Part shown: positions 38,114 through 46,072 of the stretch, piece by piece
Position numbering within the stretch: position 1 is the stretch's first letter
How the letters are laid out: the number at the start of each line of letters is the position of its first letter
Source: a virus
Length of the DNA: 64,000 nt
IMG/VR virus record: IMGVR_UViG_3300009008_000005
Coordinates: 62,001-126,000 of that record
Reading direction: 5' to 3' (one strand)
Position numbers and translations under genes: made by a program
The notes under the pieces: generated by a model
Seen by the model: the letters and a program-made list of their open reading frames with translations, nothing else
Databases searched by the model: none
What the model was told of the DNA's origin: nothing

Positions 38114-38730
38114 TGCTCCCTCCTTGCACGTAGTCTATGTAGACGGCCCAGGACCCTCTCACGTTCAGGTTTGCCTGTAGCCTCGGCTACGATTTTCTCT
38201 GTCTGCTCCGGGGTTAGATTCAGAGGCTCAAGGTTCTGATCCCAGGTACCTGGACTCCAGGGATCGCTCGGCGGGTGCGAGATACGTCTCGTAGGTGGCG
38301 GTCCCGAAGGGGCTGGGCGAGTATGTGTCTTTCCCATCTGGTTCATCATTCCCGCCATCTGACTGTGGCGGGATGTCTGTGGGGCGGCTGGGGGTACGGA
38401 GACATGATACTGTGCCGCCTGAGCATCTAGCTCCGCATCGGAGCTTATCCCTAAGGAGTCCTTCAACCCCTCACGCATGACCAAATTCGCTTCCTCTAGC
38501 TGCCGCTTCGCCTCCATTTCCTGTAAGCGTATCTCCCTCTTGGCTAGCCGCTTCTTCCGCTCCCTGTAATCTCGTATGAAGACGAAGATCCTACCTAACA
38601 GTAGGATCGACGCATACATACCAGCTACTATCCCGAAGGCGGCTAGTATGGTGTAAAACTCTTCCATACTCCCCGATGTCGCTCGCTCACCGCCCCCAGA
38701 GGGGCCCACACTCAAACCTATATGGAACAT
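38110..38730 (-). CDS. Membrane/coiled-coil protein with basic C-terminal tail
   Basis: 206 residues. One transmembrane segment (about 28-50), a charged coiled coil (55-90), a Pro-rich linker, and the tail GRLHRLRARREQ shared with other proteins. Own promoter. Confidence 0.6.
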   Translation of the reverse strand: MFHIGLSVGPSGGGERATSGSMEEFYTILAAFGIVAGMYASILLLGRIFVFIRDYRERKKRLAKREIRLQEMEAKRQLEEANLVMREGLKDSLGISSDAELDAQAAQYHVSVPPAAPQTSRHSQMAGMMNQMGKTHTRPAPSGPPPTRRISHPPSDPWSPGTWDQNLEPLNLTPEQTEKIVAEATGKPERERVLGRLHRLRARREQ

Positions 38731-38746
38731 ATCTGCCTCCCAGTTT

Positions 38747-38766
38747 CTACGGAGGTCTTATACCTC
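38747..38766 (-). promoter_or_regulatory. Phage promoter (minus)
   Basis: GAGGTATAAGACCTCCGTAG; its TATAA includes the TAA stop of the 38758 gene. Confidence 0.6.
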
Positions 38767-39231
38767 TTCTTTACGTTTGTGTAGACGAGCTAGCCTTCCC
38801 TCTGGCGGGACGGTATCGATGCTCGGATACTTCTTCCGGAACTGCTCAATAGACCTCGCATCCGCCGCACCAATGATGAGCGTGGCCCCTGCACGGACCA
38901 ATGCGTCGTAGCGTGCGATGAAGTGTGGTAGATCCTCTCCGGCCTTCCGCTCTAAGACCACCCCTAGGGGATGCTCCTTGACCTCGAACTGAGATAGGAA
39001 CGCTTCACGGCTCTTAGCAGGCGGAACGTAGTCAGGCGGCTTTGGCTTCTGCCTCACGGTCTCTGCCTCAGGTTCGTTACCTGGGTGAGGCAGTTCCGGT
39101 GGTATTCGTATAGTCATAGGGGGCCCTGTAGGCTCGATGTCTACTAAGCACTCGATCTTAGGTTCGTCCGACGTAGTCAGCTGCTTTTTGGCGTTTTTCA
39201 GGAATCCGATTACTTTCTGTAGTAAGCCCAC
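38758..39231 (-). CDS. Unknown protein with basic C-terminal tail
   Basis: 157 residues, GTG start with AAGGAGG. Pro-rich centre, an alpha/beta C-terminal half, and the ending GRLARLHKRKEEV. Confidence 0.6.
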   Translation of the reverse strand: MGLLQKVIGFLKNAKKQLTTSDEPKIECLVDIEPTGPPMTIRIPPELPHPGNEPEAETVRQKPKPPDYVPPAKSREAFLSQFEVKEHPLGVVLERKAGEDLPHFIARYDALVRAGATLIIGAADARSIEQFRKKYPSIDTVPPEGRLARLHKRKEEV

Positions 39232-39571
39232 GTCGCCTCCTTAGACGTACTAGCCTCGACCCGGCTTGGCCTAGCTTCACGATTCTGGCCCTATGGAGCC
39301 ACTTTGGGGTTAGGTGGCTGACAGCCCCCATCCCCAAGAATGTGCAATTAGTTATGGACGTGTTCGCCTCAGAGTAGACTTCAACATGTAGACCCTGTAG
39401 GAGACAGCCGAGTAGAGAGGCTCCCTCATCCAAGTAGATATAGACAGGGTACTCCCTTCCATCGAAGTCACACCTAGTTACCTCTGCGCCCTTAGCTACT
39501 ACCACGAGAGAGGGCTCATCGAATATCCGGCGATCAATCTCATCAAATTTTCGAATCAAAACCTCTTGCAT
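39158..39571 (-). CDS. Beta-solenoid-like protein with GSRLVRLRRRR motif
   Basis: 137 residues. The middle (residues about 40-95) looks like pentapeptide/beta-helix turns. GSRLVRLRRRRGL at about 104-116 provides the next gene's AGGAGG; a 21-residue extension overlaps that gene by 74 bp. Confidence 0.55.
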   Translation of the reverse strand: MQEVLIRKFDEIDRRIFDEPSLVVVAKGAEVTRCDFDGREYPVYIYLDEGASLLGCLLQGLHVEVYSEANTSITNCTFLGMGAVSHLTPKWLHRARIVKLGQAGSRLVRLRRRRGLTTESNRIPEKRQKAADYVGRT

Positions 39572-39580
39572 GGCTAACTC

Positions 39581-39612
39581 CTAAAAAGGGTTGGGACGCC
39601 CGAAGGCGTCCC
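39581..39612 (-). terminator. Rho-independent terminator (minus)
   Basis: GGGACGCC TTCG GGCGTCCC followed on the minus strand by CCCTTTTTAG. Confidence 0.8.
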
Positions 39613-39620
39613 GAGTCAGT

Positions 39621-39827
39621 CTACGCCTTGAAGAACTGCGGTGCCTGACGGCACAGCTCGTCCATGTTCGAAGCGGGACCGACCATACGACCACCCACGG
39701 GGACGGCGCACTGGTGACCCTGGACTGAGATGATGGAGACACCATCACTCGTCGCCCAGATCGGGTTGTGGATGGGGCCCTTGTAGGTGAGAATCACCTT
39801 GTCCCCGACGTACTCAGCTGTGACCAT
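39621..39827 (-). CDS. Small unknown protein
   Basis: 68 residues, beta-rich. TAGGAGGTTCGT precedes the ATG. Last gene of the 39621-40455 unit. Confidence 0.65.
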   Translation of the reverse strand: MVTAEYVGDKVILTYKGPIHNPIWATSDGVSIISVQGHQCAVPVGGRMVGPASNMDELCRQAPQFFKA

Positions 39828-39836
39828 ACGAACCTC

Positions 39837-39998
39837 CTAGCTTACGTCCATTTCCTCGTCAACGGCCCTGTTGACGAAGTCCTCGAACGTGTCATTGTTG
39901 TTCTGGTTATCTACGTACTCACAGATCACGTGAAGCATGGAATTCTCGTTCCAGCCCGTATGATCCACAGCCTCTTCGAGAATCTGCATCGCATTCAT
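39837..39998 (-). CDS. Small acidic protein
   Basis: 53 residues, starts MNAMQILEEAVDHTGWNENS, with GGAGGGTGGAGCC before the ATG. Acidic and helical, unknown. Confidence 0.65.
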   Translation of the reverse strand: MNAMQILEEAVDHTGWNENSMLHVICEYVDNQNNNDTFEDFVNRAVDEEMDVS

Positions 39999-40011
39999 GG
40001 CTCCACCCTCC

Positions 40012-40455
40012 TCATTCCACCTCCAGCATGTCCAGCAGACCTATAACCTCGGCGGTCTCGAACAAGCTGTACTCTGGGAAGTCTGGGGTATCTCCCCAAG
40101 TATGGTCCCCTACGACGACCACCTTCTTCTTTGCGACGATGCGCCACAAGGTGTTCCCCATCTTGCCCGACCAGGCATCTCGCAGCTCCCGCAGGAAGAC
40201 ATCCGGATCAATGGCGTCCCACATGTCAACAAACTGGTCGAGGTCCATGGCGTAACAATCAATATTCTCCCAGAGCTTCTTCGGATACCCCTTGGGGGGA
40301 TCCAACCAGTCTCCGGCCTCCTCACACTTCTTGTTCCAGTCGAGGATGATCTTCCGGTACTTGCGGAGATACTCCTTGGCCATCACGCACTGGTCGTGTG
40401 TCCCTAGGATCTCCTCAGGTCCGACGAAAATGTACCCCACAAAACTGCGCCCCAT
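40012..40455 (-). CDS. Unknown protein
   Basis: 147 residues, Trp/Asp-rich helical with VVVVGDHTWGDTP near the end; not recognised. GGGAGGTCTGCT precedes the ATG. First gene after the minus promoter. Confidence 0.65.
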   Translation of the reverse strand: MGRSFVGYIFVGPEEILGTHDQCVMAKEYLRKYRKIILDWNKKCEEAGDWLDPPKGYPKKLWENIDCYAMDLDQFVDMWDAIDPDVFLRELRDAWSGKMGNTLWRIVAKKKVVVVGDHTWGDTPDFPEYSLFETAEVIGLLDMLEVE

Positions 40456-40472
40456 AGCAGACCTCCCGTCTT

Positions 40473-40494
40473 GGTTACGCCTGCCTTATACCGG
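40473..40494 (-). promoter_or_regulatory. Phage promoter (minus)
   Basis: CCCGGTATAAGGCAGGCGTA. Confidence 0.6.
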
Positions 40495-40556
40495 GTTTCG
40501 AATCAATGCTACCACTAAGTCTTGTGTGTTCAAGCTATTTATTGACCTTGTGATAT

Positions 40557-40581
40557 AAGAAGGGGGCTTATGCCCCTTCTT
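40557..40581 (+). terminator. Hairpin with T tract, unclear partner
   Basis: AAGAAGGGGGC TTAT GCCCCTTCTT. The left arm overlaps a promoter-like GATATAAGAAG. No gene lies immediately upstream on the plus strand; 40583-40710 has no clear ORF. Confidence 0.55.
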
Positions 40582-40710
40582 ACCTCATGGGCGGACGCCC
40601 GGCTCGCAGGCTTCTCCGCAAGCTCTAACAGCTTCCGGGTAGCACGTAGTGTCTACCTCACATTCTAAAGAGGTGGATCATTCCTCCTCGAAGGTGGGCC
40701 CCGGCTGTAG

Positions 40711-40863
40711 ATGCGCTCCGAAGAGATTCTCCATCTCACCGGAGAGTCCCTTGTCATCATAGGTGACACAAGCTTCACAGCGGAGCAGACGACTACATCG
40801 AGATCGACCTCACAACGCCGGGAGCGAGGTGGCACATCACGAAGTCGGGGAGGAGAGTATGAG
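40711..40863 (+). pseudogene. Possible frameshifted small gene
   Basis: ATG 40711 opens a plausible frame, and after about 40790 the +1 frame reads protein-like (DYIEIDLTTPGARWHITKSG, stop). The ARW motif links it to the 32443 family. Either a broken gene or a one-base indel. Confidence 0.4.
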
Positions 40864-41044
40864 TGTCCCGATAGAAGAGCGGACGTTCCCGGTCCTCTGC
40901 AACTGTGGAAACACCGTATTCAAAGTCACGTTCACCCGTGCCCTCTACACCGAACCCGGCGAGGGCAGAGGAGAGTACAACTTCCACTGCACGAACTGTA
41001 GGGAGACTGACGACGTCTACCACGACAGCAGGGAGGATGTATGA
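40859..41044 (+). CDS. Small zinc-ribbon protein
   Basis: 61 residues with CNCG (about 15-18) and CTNC (about 45-48). GGGAGGAGAGT precedes ATG 40859. First clear gene of a three-gene unit. Confidence 0.7.
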   Translation: MSVPIEERTFPVLCNCGNTVFKVTFTRALYTEPGEGRGEYNFHCTNCRETDDVYHDSREDV

Positions 41045-41454
41045 ACTCACGCCAGACAGAATCCCAGATGCGTCTCCGCTCCCTGAGAGGGATCGTCATC
41101 GCCGTTGACTTCGACGGAACGGTCGTCACCCACGACTACCCGGAAGTGGGCTCTGATGTGCCCCACGCTGTGGACGTCCTGAAGGCGTTAGTGAAGAAGG
41201 GTGCCAAGATCATCCTCTACACCATGCGTAGCGGTCTACACCTGCGCCGTGCGGAGGCGTGGTATAAGCTCCACAACATCAAGCTCTATGCCTCCCAGCG
41301 GAATCCCACGCAGGACCGTTGGACCGACTCCCCGAAGTGCTATGCGAACATCTTCATCGATGATGCAGCTCTTGGGTGCCCCCTCATAGAGACCGATGGT
41401 CGAAGCGTCGTGGACTGGCTCAAGGTGGCAGAGTACTTCGATCTGGAGGTGTAG
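41041..41454 (+). CDS. HAD-family phosphatase
   Basis: 137 residues. DFDGT (23-27), then ILYTMRS (motif II Thr) and a C-terminal IFIDDAALG give the three HAD motifs; compact, without a cap. Substrate unknown, possibly a nucleotide or 5' polynucleotide phosphate. ATGA overlap with the Zn-ribbon gene. Confidence 0.8.
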   Translation: MNSRQTESQMRLRSLRGIVIAVDFDGTVVTHDYPEVGSDVPHAVDVLKALVKKGAKIILYTMRSGLHLRRAEAWYKLHNIKLYASQRNPTQDRWTDSPKCYANIFIDDAALGCPLIETDGRSVVDWLKVAEYFDLEV

Positions 41455-41742
41455 ATGGACCCAGAGATTGCGAGTGCCCTAGATATCTTCATCGGGAGGA
41501 CCCTCACAAGCGCCCTACACAACAATGCGGACTTCCAGGAGGCCGTTAGGCTCAACCAGGTTGCAAGGGAGCTTCCCGTTCGTCCCATCTGGCATCCGCT
41601 CTATAACCACCTACAGGACACCTACCCAAACCGGAACTTCATCACCGAAACAAGGCTCCACCCGGACCGAAAGTTGGTTGTGAAAGTCATGTGGTTAGAC
41701 GAGGACGGCTACTATGAAGCTGACGTAGACGAGTACGAATAA
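41455..41742 (+). CDS. Small unknown protein
   Basis: 95 residues, acidic C-terminus (DEDGYYEADVDEYE). The ATG directly follows the HAD stop; CTGGAGGTGT is the ribosome site. Confidence 0.65.
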   Translation: MDPEIASALDIFIGRTLTSALHNNADFQEAVRLNQVARELPVRPIWHPLYNHLQDTYPNRNFITETRLHPDRKLVVKVMWLDEDGYYEADVDEYE

Positions 41743-41755
41743 GTAGTACAAAAAC

Positions 41756-41878
41756 CTAGGGGGCCTCGCCCCCCTTCTTACCTTGAACTTCTTCTGTCTT
41801 CTCGTCCCGCTTGTGCTCGTTCTTTATAACAGCTTCGAGGGCCTTCCGCATTGCATCGTTGAAGTGCTCGTCGGTCAT
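41756..41878 (-). CDS. Small charged protein ending in the terminator
   Basis: 40 residues (MTDEHFNDAMRKALEAVIKN...). GGGAGAAGTC precedes the ATG, which overlaps the upstream stop. Its last codons use the hairpin shared with the plus strand. Confidence 0.55.
   Translation of the reverse strand: MTDEHFNDAMRKALEAVIKNEHKRDEKTEEVQGKKGGEAP
41759..41781. terminator. Terminator between convergent units
   Basis: GGGGGCCTCGCCCCCCTTCTT. Confidence 0.7.
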
Positions 41879-42153
41879 GACTTCTCCCACCCGTCTACAG
41901 GTAATGAGATGAGGAATGGGTGACCGTTCTCCGGATGCTCGTGGATGATGATGTGAGACTTATCGTCCATCTCCACTGGAACCCCGAAGCTCGCCATGCT
42001 CACAGAGGCGTTACTTCGCACACCTTCGATCTCCGATGTGATGATGAAATCGGTTACCCCGTCGTTCTGCTTCACAATGGAGTACTTCCACCCTGCGTGA
42101 AGATTTGTGTACTGCACGCCTTTGTCTCCTAAGAACACTTCTGAGATCTTCAT
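41875..42153 (-). CDS. Small unknown protein
   Basis: 92 residues from ATG 42153 (GGGGAGGACG upstream). Beta-rich, HEHPENGHPF near the end. The longer open frame upstream runs antisense to the 42250 gene and is rejected. Confidence 0.6.
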   Translation of the reverse strand: MKISEVFLGDKGVQYTNLHAGWKYSIVKQNDGVTDFIITSEIEGVRSNASVSMASFGVPVEMDDKSHIIIHEHPENGHPFLISLPVDGWEKS

Positions 42154-42206
42154 CGTCCTCCCCATAATGGAATCGGTTTTGCGCATGCAAAACTTAGCAT
42201 ACTTGA

Positions 42207-42228
42207 TGTCATAAGAATAGTGAACCCT
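42207..42228 (+). promoter_or_regulatory. Phage promoter
   Basis: TGTCATAAGAATAGTGAACC. Confidence 0.75.
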
Positions 42229-42249
42229 AATCCACGACTGGAGGTACAC

Positions 42250-42546
42250 ATGGAAGGCTTGGGAATCAGAGAGTCGGACGAACATCGCCTGACTCGTGAA
42301 ACGCACGAGCAGGAAATGCTCCGGCTCCGAATGGATGCACATCTTGGAGAGATCACCACCGAGGATGTCTGCAAGGCCCTGGGCATCAACATCGGCAACA
42401 TCGGGCGGGAGCTGAACCTCACCCGGAAGAAGGAGAAGGAGTTCGACAAGGACGGGAACGAGATCGTGATGGTACACGGTCGTCGGGCCAAAAAGGTCAA
42501 GGTCCTCTGGGGTTCGCAAGACCACTACCTGGTCTTCATCGACTGA
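42250..42546 (+). CDS. Small HTH-like protein
   Basis: 98 residues. TTEDVCKALGINIGNIGREL looks like a helix-turn-helix, so a DNA- or RNA-binding regulator is likely. CTGGAGGTACAC precedes ATG 42250. Confidence 0.55.
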   Translation: MEGLGIRESDEHRLTRETHEQEMLRLRMDAHLGEITTEDVCKALGINIGNIGRELNLTRKKEKEFDKDGNEIVMVHGRRAKKVKVLWGSQDHYLVFID

Positions 42547-42551
42547 GTGCT

Positions 42552-42572
42552 GGGCCCTTCGGGCCCTTTTTA
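42552..42572 (+). terminator. Rho-independent terminator
   Basis: GGGCCC TTC GGGCCC TTTTTA. Confidence 0.85.
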
Positions 42573-42600
42573 CTATACATGCAAAAAATACCGCACTTGC

Positions 42601-42621
42601 AGAGATAAGAATAGTGAACCC
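42601..42621 (+). promoter_or_regulatory. Phage promoter
   Basis: AGAGATAAGAATAGTGAACC with upstream ATGCAAAAAA; near-duplicate of 43221. Confidence 0.8.
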
Positions 42622-42645
42622 CAACCCCTAACTGGAGGTGCTGTT

Positions 42646-43164
42646 ATGGATCTGCACACAGAGCCGCATGTGATCGAGTACAAGGACGGCGTGGTGGCCA
42701 CGGCCACTCCCTGCCCGATTGATCCCACGGACGATACCCTCCCGAAGCTGATCGAGGCTTTGGGTGGTAAGGAGGCGTTCGACGCTCTCCCCGTCCTGGA
42801 CATCGGTGAGGAGACCGGCAGGACCGGCTACCTGGACTTCCTGAAGCCCGAGGACGTCACCGCCCCCATCATGCGGGGCGTGGACTCCGCAGACCGCCCC
42901 TTCGTGACCCTCCGCATGCAGCGGGAGTTCCGGGGTGAGATGCGGACCTGGGTCGAGTGCCTCTTCCGCCGCTACCGGACTGGTGGTGTCTGGGTCACCG
43001 GCGGAGGCCGGAGGATCCTGGCCATCGGGATGGTGAAGGACGAGGACCTCGCTTGGGTCTCCCGCCTCGTGCGAGGGGAGACTCCCGGGGAGCGCCGGTA
43101 CGGCTACGACGACGAGACGAAGAAGGACACCGTGACCGAACACCGGCCGGTCCATCTCGTCTAG
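42646..43164 (+). CDS. Unknown protein, monocistronic
   Basis: 172 residues, alpha/beta with an Arg-rich centre (ECLFRRYRTGGVWVTGGG). No motif recognised. CTGGAGGTGCT precedes the ATG. Confidence 0.7.
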   Translation: MDLHTEPHVIEYKDGVVATATPCPIDPTDDTLPKLIEALGGKEAFDALPVLDIGEETGRTGYLDFLKPEDVTAPIMRGVDSADRPFVTLRMQREFRGEMRTWVECLFRRYRTGGVWVTGGGRRILAIGMVKDEDLAWVSRLVRGETPGERRYGYDDETKKDTVTEHRPVHLV

Positions 43165-43170
43165 TCAACT

Positions 43171-43192
43171 GGGGCCTTCGGGCCCCTTTTTA
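43171..43192 (+). terminator. Rho-independent terminator
   Basis: GGGGCC TTC GGCCCC TTTTTA. Confidence 0.85.
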
Positions 43193-43220
43193 CTATGCGT
43201 GCGAAAAATACCACACTTGC

Positions 43221-43241
43221 AGGGATAAGAATAGTGAACCC
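43221..43241 (+). promoter_or_regulatory. Phage promoter
   Basis: AGGGATAAGAATAGTGAACC; drives the microprotein and tRNA-like RNA. Confidence 0.8.
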
Positions 43242-43264
43242 CAACCCATAACTGGAGGAATGCC

Positions 43265-43378
43265 ATGCCACGTGAATGTGCGTGCTGCGGGTGCGAGAGT
43301 GTCTCCATCAACTCCCCGTTCTGCGGGGAGCACGCTCAGAAGCAGGTCACCGCCCAGGTGCGGGAGATCAAGAAGTAG
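43265..43378 (+). CDS. Cys-rich microprotein
   Basis: 37 residues (MPRECACCGCESVSINSPFC...). Five cysteines and a His form a likely zinc knuckle. CTGGAGGAATGCC precedes the ATG. First element of a transcript that also holds a tRNA-like RNA. Confidence 0.65.
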   Translation: MPRECACCGCESVSINSPFCGEHAQKQVTAQVREIKK

Positions 43379-43394
43379 GCGGCGCCGCCGAAAA

Positions 43395-43500
43395 GCCGCA
43401 GGAAGCCTCCAAGGACTTTGAATCTGCGGAGGAGTCGGAATGGCCCGAGGGTTGGTACCAGACCCGGAGGCAAAGCGGGTTCGACTCCCGCCCTGCGGCC
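43395..43500 (+). ncRNA. tRNA-like RNA with 8-bp acceptor and T-arm
   Basis: GCCGCAGG pairs with CCTGCGGC and GCGGG-TTCGACT-CCCGC is a perfect T-arm, an 8+5 layout as in bacterial tRNA-Sec. The central 72 bases do not give a normal D or anticodon arm but can form GCCTCC/GGAGGC, GACT/AGTC, TCGG/CCGA and GGGT/ACCC stems. Confidence 0.6.
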
Positions 43501-43538
43501 CGATGTAGTGGACAACTCGACTTTGACAGGAGCGCACC

Positions 43539-43580
43539 ATGCCGAGTGAGGACTGCTTCGGTTGCTCGTACGACTCGTAA
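43539..43580 (+). CDS. 13-residue Cys-containing ORF
   Basis: MPSEDCFGCSYDS, with AGGAGCGCACC before the ATG. Very short; may be translated. Confidence 0.3.
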   Translation: MPSEDCFGCSYDS

Positions 43581-43610
43581 GAACTGCTGTGTCTGGGGGG
43601 AGCAGTGGGG

Positions 43611-43637
43611 AGGAGGGCCGAAAGGCCCTCCTTTTTA
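43611..43637 (+). terminator. Rho-independent terminator
   Basis: AGGAGGGCC GAAA GGCCCTCC TTTTTA. Confidence 0.88.
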
Positions 43638-43638
43638 C

Positions 43639-44190
43639 TTATGCGCTAAGGAACTTCTTGATCGCATTTACCACGTCACCCGATCCACCGATGTCTTCCA
43701 TGATTCGCTCATTGGAGTAGAAGACCTGCTCCTGCCCACTAGAACGTGCCTCACGTAGAAGGTCTGTGTACTTCGATGTCCCGAAGTGCTTCAGAGCCTC
43801 CTTCATGTCCTTCTGGCTCTTGTACCTACGGAGCCGTATACCGGCCTGGCGCTCTGTCTGGTAGAACCAGTGGGCAATCTCTGCGGAGAGCCTCTGGACG
43901 CCCCAGCGGAAGCCTATGGACGTCTTTAGGCCCTCGTCAGGGATGAAGGCCTTGCACTTTAGGCACTTCACATATGGCGTCTTCTTGTCCGGGCCCGGTA
44001 CAGTCTCGTAGTCCGGTGGAAGGATCGCATCGCATTGTGGACAGGCATAGAGCATGTACTCCATGTTCCCCGTCGAGTACCACAGCAGCATGAGGCCTGG
44101 GTATGGAGGGGCCTTCTTCTGCACGAGGAAGACCTCAATCACAAACCCAGGCTGATACTCCTGGAAGATCTGCTCAACGTCGTTAGGCAT
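43639..44190 (-). CDS. Zinc-ribbon protein
   Basis: 183 residues from ATG 44190 (AGGAGTAAGC). CPQC and CLKC (about 50-80) form a zinc ribbon; a basic helical C-terminal half follows. Last gene of the long 51740-43639 operon. Confidence 0.65.
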   Translation of the reverse strand: MPNDVEQIFQEYQPGFVIEVFLVQKKAPPYPGLMLLWYSTGNMEYMLYACPQCDAILPPDYETVPGPDKKTPYVKCLKCKAFIPDEGLKTSIGFRWGVQRLSAEIAHWFYQTERQAGIRLRRYKSQKDMKEALKHFGTSKYTDLLREARSSGQEQVFYSNERIMEDIGGSGDVVNAIKKFLSA

Positions 44191-44192
44191 GC

Positions 44193-44435
44193 TTACTCCT
44201 CGATGGCGTCGAAGATCTTGGAGAGCGGTACTCCAACGGCCTTTGAAATCTTCCACAGTGTAAAGACACCTGTATTACCACCGACCCCTCGCTCGATCTT
44301 CGACAGGTGCACTGGGTGCATCCCCACCTTCGCAGATGCGGCGATCTGGCTGAGGCCTGCTCGTCTTCGTGCAATGAGGATTTGCTCCCCTATCGACTGC
44401 TGCAGCTTATGCTGATCCATGTGAATCTCCGTCAT
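44193..44435 (-). CDS. XRE-family HTH regulator
   Basis: 80 residues. IGEQILIARRRAGLSQIAAS...HPVHLSKIERGV is a canonical Cro/CI HTH. GGAGAG supports ATG 44435; a GTG at 44459 is weaker. A good candidate for the palindrome-binding repressor. Confidence 0.85.
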   Translation of the reverse strand: MTEIHMDQHKLQQSIGEQILIARRRAGLSQIAASAKVGMHPVHLSKIERGVGGNTGVFTLWKISKAVGVPLSKIFDAIEE

Positions 44436-44788
44436 CGGTTGCTCTCCAAAACTTGCCACGCCGAATACATGGACTTGCGGAAGTCATCAGCGGCCTTGAT
44501 GAGGTTGTCGGCATCAAAGCGCAGGTACCATCTTTCCCGGAGTCTGCCCTTACGCAGGTACAGCCTCTTGCATATGTGCAGGCTGTATCCTCGTAGGTCT
44601 GAGAGGAGTATCTCACAGATGTAGGTCCAGCGCTTTTCTGCCCGGGGATAGAGCTGGAACTCGAAGAAGCCTTCCCCGATGTAGCCAGAGTACACCTCCA
44701 CACCGAGGTCTCTAAAAGTGTATGATACACCAAGGAAAGCCCCCTCTACGTCATTCCGTACTGGCGGGGGTTTCCACTCGCTCCGCAT
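44432..44788 (-). CDS. Unknown protein
   Basis: 118 residues, aromatic and basic (LYLRKGRLRERWYLRFD). Start uncertain (44788 or upstream). Overlaps both neighbours. Confidence 0.55.
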   Translation of the reverse strand: MRSEWKPPPVRNDVEGAFLGVSYTFRDLGVEVYSGYIGEGFFEFQLYPRAEKRWTYICEILLSDLRGYSLHICKRLYLRKGRLRERWYLRFDADNLIKAADDFRKSMYSAWQVLESNR

Positions 44789-45335
44789 TCGGAACTCCCC
44801 CTTCGACTTGGAACCCATAAATCCCCTGCACGTCATTCATGCAGCACACGGAGTCGACAGCCATCCCGCAGAGAACCATACCTTTAGCCACGGCAGGTGT
44901 TTCCATGATCTGGCCACCTAGGAACGTCTCCTCTGAGTGCCTACCTATGTTCTTCAGGATGCTCTTGTCTTCTACGAACACGTGAGAGATCCGGAACCCT
45001 TGCTCTTCAGCATAGAGGACTGTCCTAAGGATCTTCTCGTGAAGCGTCATCTCGTTATCGACCATCCTGATGGGTACTAGCCTTAGAACCTCTTCGGGTG
45101 TGAATGTCTCCTCGACCCGCTCCTTGAAGTCCGGGTCACCAGGTCTCTGTAAGTGCTTTACCCTGATGGGACTGTTCGCCTCGAAAGCGATAGCGATCAC
45201 CAGGGGCTGCGAGAGCACACGTCGAAAAGCCCGTACAACAGCGTCCACTGTGGGCTTCTCTGGTAGCTCTACGTCTACCGTTAGAACCTTCGGCGTCATC
45301 AGCTCACTCTGGAGCCTCTTATCGCCTGTGTTCAT
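44751..45335 (-). CDS. Unknown protein
   Basis: 194 residues, beta-rich, with GMVLCGMAVDSVCC near the end. ATGs at 45347 and 45335 are both possible. Not recognised. Confidence 0.6.
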   Translation of the reverse strand: MNTGDKRLQSELMTPKVLTVDVELPEKPTVDAVVRAFRRVLSQPLVIAIAFEANSPIRVKHLQRPGDPDFKERVEETFTPEEVLRLVPIRMVDNEMTLHEKILRTVLYAEEQGFRISHVFVEDKSILKNIGRHSEETFLGGQIMETPAVAKGMVLCGMAVDSVCCMNDVQGIYGFQVEGGVPNAERVETPASTE

Positions 45336-45675
45336 AGTCCCCACCATCCCTAAAGGCGTGTGCGTAGTAGGTCTTGGGCTCAGTCTCCCCTTGTAGGAGA
45401 GTCCACGCTTCCTCGATCTGTAGCATAGGGTCCGTTCTCAACAGGTTGGCTACACGTTCCCCTTGAGGCCGCATGCTCTCCGCATACTTACGCTCTAGAG
45501 GGATCGGGTACATCTGCGTACCGCAGAAGCAAGGGTCCTCTGGCGAGGCTACCTTACGCAGCCTGTAGCACACAGGACACCTCCACTCCACACGCTTCTC
45601 ACCGGACTCGAACCCGAATGCATCGGACTTAGAGAACCGGGAGAAGGCGTCACCTGTCTCCCAGAACTCTTTCAC
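45319..45675 (-). CDS. Zinc-ribbon protein
   Basis: 118 residues with CPVC and CFCG (about 33-52), a rubredoxin-like zinc knuckle. Confidence 0.65.
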   Translation of the reverse strand: MKEFWETGDAFSRFSKSDAFGFESGEKRVEWRCPVCYRLRKVASPEDPCFCGTQMYPIPLERKYAESMRPQGERVANLLRTDPMLQIEEAWTLLQGETEPKTYYAHAFRDGGDYEHRR

Positions 45676-46070
45676 GGCTTGTGCAGCCCCAGCGGTGGAA
45701 TCCCATATCCATCAGAGAGCAGATTCCCGTCTGGGTCCCTAGCCTCCTCAATGGCGATCCCGTGCCTTACCTCTGCGACCTCTTTCGCCATGCGCTCCTG
45801 GAGCTGGTCCACTGCGCTTTGGACCGGGTCTTCTTCCTCTTCGAACGCATTCGGGTCCCGGTCGTACTCCTCGAAGTCCGGCTCTGCTGGTTCTTCAGGT
45901 GCTGTGCCAGCAGGGGCCATGAGAGAGTCGAGATGATGGAGCATCTCTTGGACGGTCTCAACAGCCGTTAGGATAGAGAATGTCATCCCACCGATGGTGA
46001 TGACTATTTCGCCGAAATAGTCGCCCTTCTCGGGGATGAAGGTGATGGATAGTTTCTCTAGAGTGATCAT
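45672..46070 (-). CDS. Acidic unknown protein containing an operator
   Basis: 132 residues. N-terminal beta strands, acidic middle. Codons for Tyr-Phe-Gly-Glu-Ile near residue 18 are operator copy 6. ATGA-type overlap downstream. Confidence 0.6.
   Translation of the reverse strand: MITLEKLSITFIPEKGDYFGEIVITIGGMTFSILTAVETVQEMLHHLDSLMAPAGTAPEEPAEPDFEEYDRDPNAFEEEEDPVQSAVDQLQERMAKEVAEVRHGIAIEEARDPDGNLLSDGYGIPPLGLHKP
46005..46019. promoter_or_regulatory. Palindromic operator, copy 6 (intragenic)
   Basis: TATTTCGGCGAAATA read on the minus strand, inside the 45672 gene. Confidence 0.65.
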
Positions 46071-46072
46071 CG

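Noticed and set aside
41875-42624. 249-codon version of the 41875 gene
   Set aside because: The upstream 157 codons are antisense to the 42250 gene and cross its promoter; ATG 42153 has a good ribosome site.
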